Part shown: piece by piece, positions 62,857-64,000 of the stretch | Layout: each line of letters begins with the position of its first letter | How positions within the stretch are numbered: the stretch's first letter is position 1 | Origin: JAGLOK01 sp963675575 | GTDB taxonomy: Bacteria; Bacillota; Clostridia; Christensenellales; UMGS416 | Length of the DNA: 64,000 nucleotides | NCBI GenBank assembly: GCA_963675575.1 | Contig: OY776378.1 | Location: 2,914,001 to 2,978,000, forward strand | Direction of reading: 5' to 3' | Notes under the pieces: model-generated | Told to the model about the DNA's origin: nothing | The model's input: only the letters and a program-made list of their open reading frames with translations | Database searches by the model: none | Translations under genes and position numbers: made by a program

Positions 62857-64000
62857 ATGCATGAAATAAAATGCCCAAACTGTGGTGAAGTTTTCACTGT
62901 TGATGAGTCTGGCTATGCTGCCATTGTTGGACAAGTTCGCGACTCTGAATTTAATAAGGAGTTGCATGAGCGCGAGAAATATATTCATGCTGAAAAAGAA
63001 AATGAACTAAAACTGGCTGAAGCAAACGCAAAAATAGAAAAAGAAAAGTCTATGGCTGATTTAAAACAACAAATAGAACGCCTAAATGCTTTAATCGCCT
63101 CTGGTGAAAAAGATATGAAAATCGCTGTAAATGAAGTTGAAATCGTGAAAAAAGACGAAATTGTCGAAAAAGACAAAAAGATTGTAGAGCTTCAAAGCAA
63201 ACTGAATGAATCTGAAAAAGACAGTCAATTAAAAGTGCAGTCACTAAAAGAAAATTATGAGGTGCAGCTTAAAGCAAAGGATGAAACTGTCGAGTTTTAT
63301 AAAGACTTAAAAACAAGAATGTCCACAAAGATGGTGGGAGAAACTCTTGAACAGCATTGTGAAATTGAATTTAACAAGCTTCGCCCGACAGGATTTAAAA
63401 ATGCATATTTTGAAAAGGACAATGATTCACGAACAGGTAGTAAGGGCGACTATATCTTCAGAGAGTCAACAAGTGAGGGAATAGAATTTATTTCGATAAT
63501 GTTTGAAATGAAAAATGAAATGGACACTACTGCTACAAAGAAAAAGAACGAGGATTTTCTTAAGGAGCTTGATAAAGATCGTAATGAAAAAAATTGTGAG
63601 TATGCAGTACTTGTATCTCTTCTAGAAACGGATAATGAACTATATAACGTCGGTATTGCAGATGTTTCATATAAGTATCCAAAAATGTATGTGATTCGTC
63701 CTCAATTCTTTATTTCAATGATTACCGTTTTAAGAAATGCCGCCATGAACTCCGTAGATTATAGACAGCAACTTGCTGAATACAGAAAGCAGAATATTGA
63801 CGTTTCTCATTTTGAGGAAGAAATGAACGATTTTAAAGATAAGTTCGGTAGAAACTTTCGATTGGCAAGTGATAAATTTGGAAAAGCGATTGAAGAAATT
63901 GACAAAACAATTGACCATCTCCAAAAGACAAAAGAAGCATTATTATCGTCTGAAAACAATCTTCGCTTAGCAAATAATAAGGCTGAAGATCTAACCATCA
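62857..64000 (+). CDS. DUF2130-type protein with coiled coil (cut by window edge)
   Basis: The frame is open from the ATG at 62857 to the right edge (381 codons visible). It starts MHEIKCPNCGEVFTVDE, a small zinc-ribbon-like start with one CxxC, followed by a coiled coil (about 45-145) and a domain with GSKGDYIFRES, ISIMFEMKNEMD and KNEDFLKELDKDR, the PD-(D/E)xK-like DUF2130 core. AAGGAGG lies 9 bp before the ATG. Related proteins are found in defence islands as nuclease candidates. The C-terminus is outside the window. Confidence 0.82.
   Translation, partial: MHEIKCPNCGEVFTVDESGYAAIVGQVRDSEFNKELHEREKYIHAEKENELKLAEANAKIEKEKSMADLKQQIERLNALIASGEKDMKIAVNEVEIVKKDEIVEKDKKIVELQSKLNESEKDSQLKVQSLKENYEVQLKAKDETVEFYKDLKTRMSTKMVGETLEQHCEIEFNKLRPTGFKNAYFEKDNDSRTGSKGDYIFRESTSEGIEFISIMFEMKNEMDTTATKKKNEDFLKELDKDRNEKNCEYAVLVSLLETDNELYNVGIADVSYKYPKMYVIRPQFFISMITVLRNAAMNSVDYRQQLAEYRKQNIDVSHFEEEMNDFKDKFGRNFRLASDKFGKAIEEIDKTIDHLQKTKEALLSSENNLRLANNKAEDLTI

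Noticed and set aside
1..64000. tRNA or rRNA genes, possible att sites
   Set aside because: No cloverleaf or conserved rRNA segment was recognised by eye on either strand; a tRNA scan would be decisive.

Overview
The window looks like a low-GC anaerobic Firmicute of the class Clostridia. Evidence: DnaD/DnaI-type replication loader proteins, a B12-dependent (class II) ribonucleotide reductase, desulfoferrodoxin, an EFR1-type flavodoxin/ferredoxin protein, strong AGGAGG ribosome binding sites and TTGACA/TATAAT-type promoters. No rRNA, tRNA or CRISPR array was recognised.

Layout. 1-27 kb is ordinary chromosome, visibly richer in GC than the rest. It holds the end of a Ktr/Trk potassium transporter gene; a secG, Nudix hydrolase, RNase R (rnr) block; a compact purine operon on the minus strand (purE-C-F-M-N-H-D) with its own promoter; a HAD phosphatase, uppP, an EFR1 ferredoxin and a DNA glycosylase; a dnaD-dnaI pair; nrdJ preceded by two NrdR-like boxes exactly 31 bp apart; and a redox/stress group (flavodoxin-fold reductase, molybdopterin-binding lipoprotein, pirin, superoxide reductase). 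A degenerate EAL-HDOD protein and a membrane diguanylate cyclase with a possible structured RNA leader follow, then a short-chain dehydrogenase.

27-31 kb is a scrap zone: an N-terminally truncated Rhs toxin tip, a putative membrane immunity protein, a second Rhs fragment, and an IS1182-type transposase lacking its N-terminus that is joined directly to that Rhs fragment.

31-58.6 kb is an AT-rich mobilizable/conjugative-type element: ParB, an E2-like (ubiquitin-conjugating-like) candidate behind an out-of-frame Asn/Gly/His-rich ORF, a decayed YolD gene carrying a remnant of a Y-family polymerase tail, a group of secreted or surface proteins (two share a paralogous domain, one carries RCC1 propeller repeats), an HTH initiator-like gene ending in three palindromic iterons, ParM/ParR, a 1176-residue SpaA/Cna-B adhesin, accessory proteins of the LPD28/DUF3846 type, a 2190-residue methylase-helicase with a second gene (tnpV-like) nested out of frame, a TOPRIM protein, an HD hydrolase, a Y-family DNA polymerase, SSB, a candidate oriT, MobC and a MOBP-type relaxase. 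No integrase, VirB4 or VirD4 gene is visible, so the element continues outside the window, is degraded, or is mobilized in trans.

58.6-64 kb looks like a defence cargo: an unknown helical protein, a TrlF-type PHP-domain/SMC-like ATPase, and a DUF2130-type protein running off the right edge.
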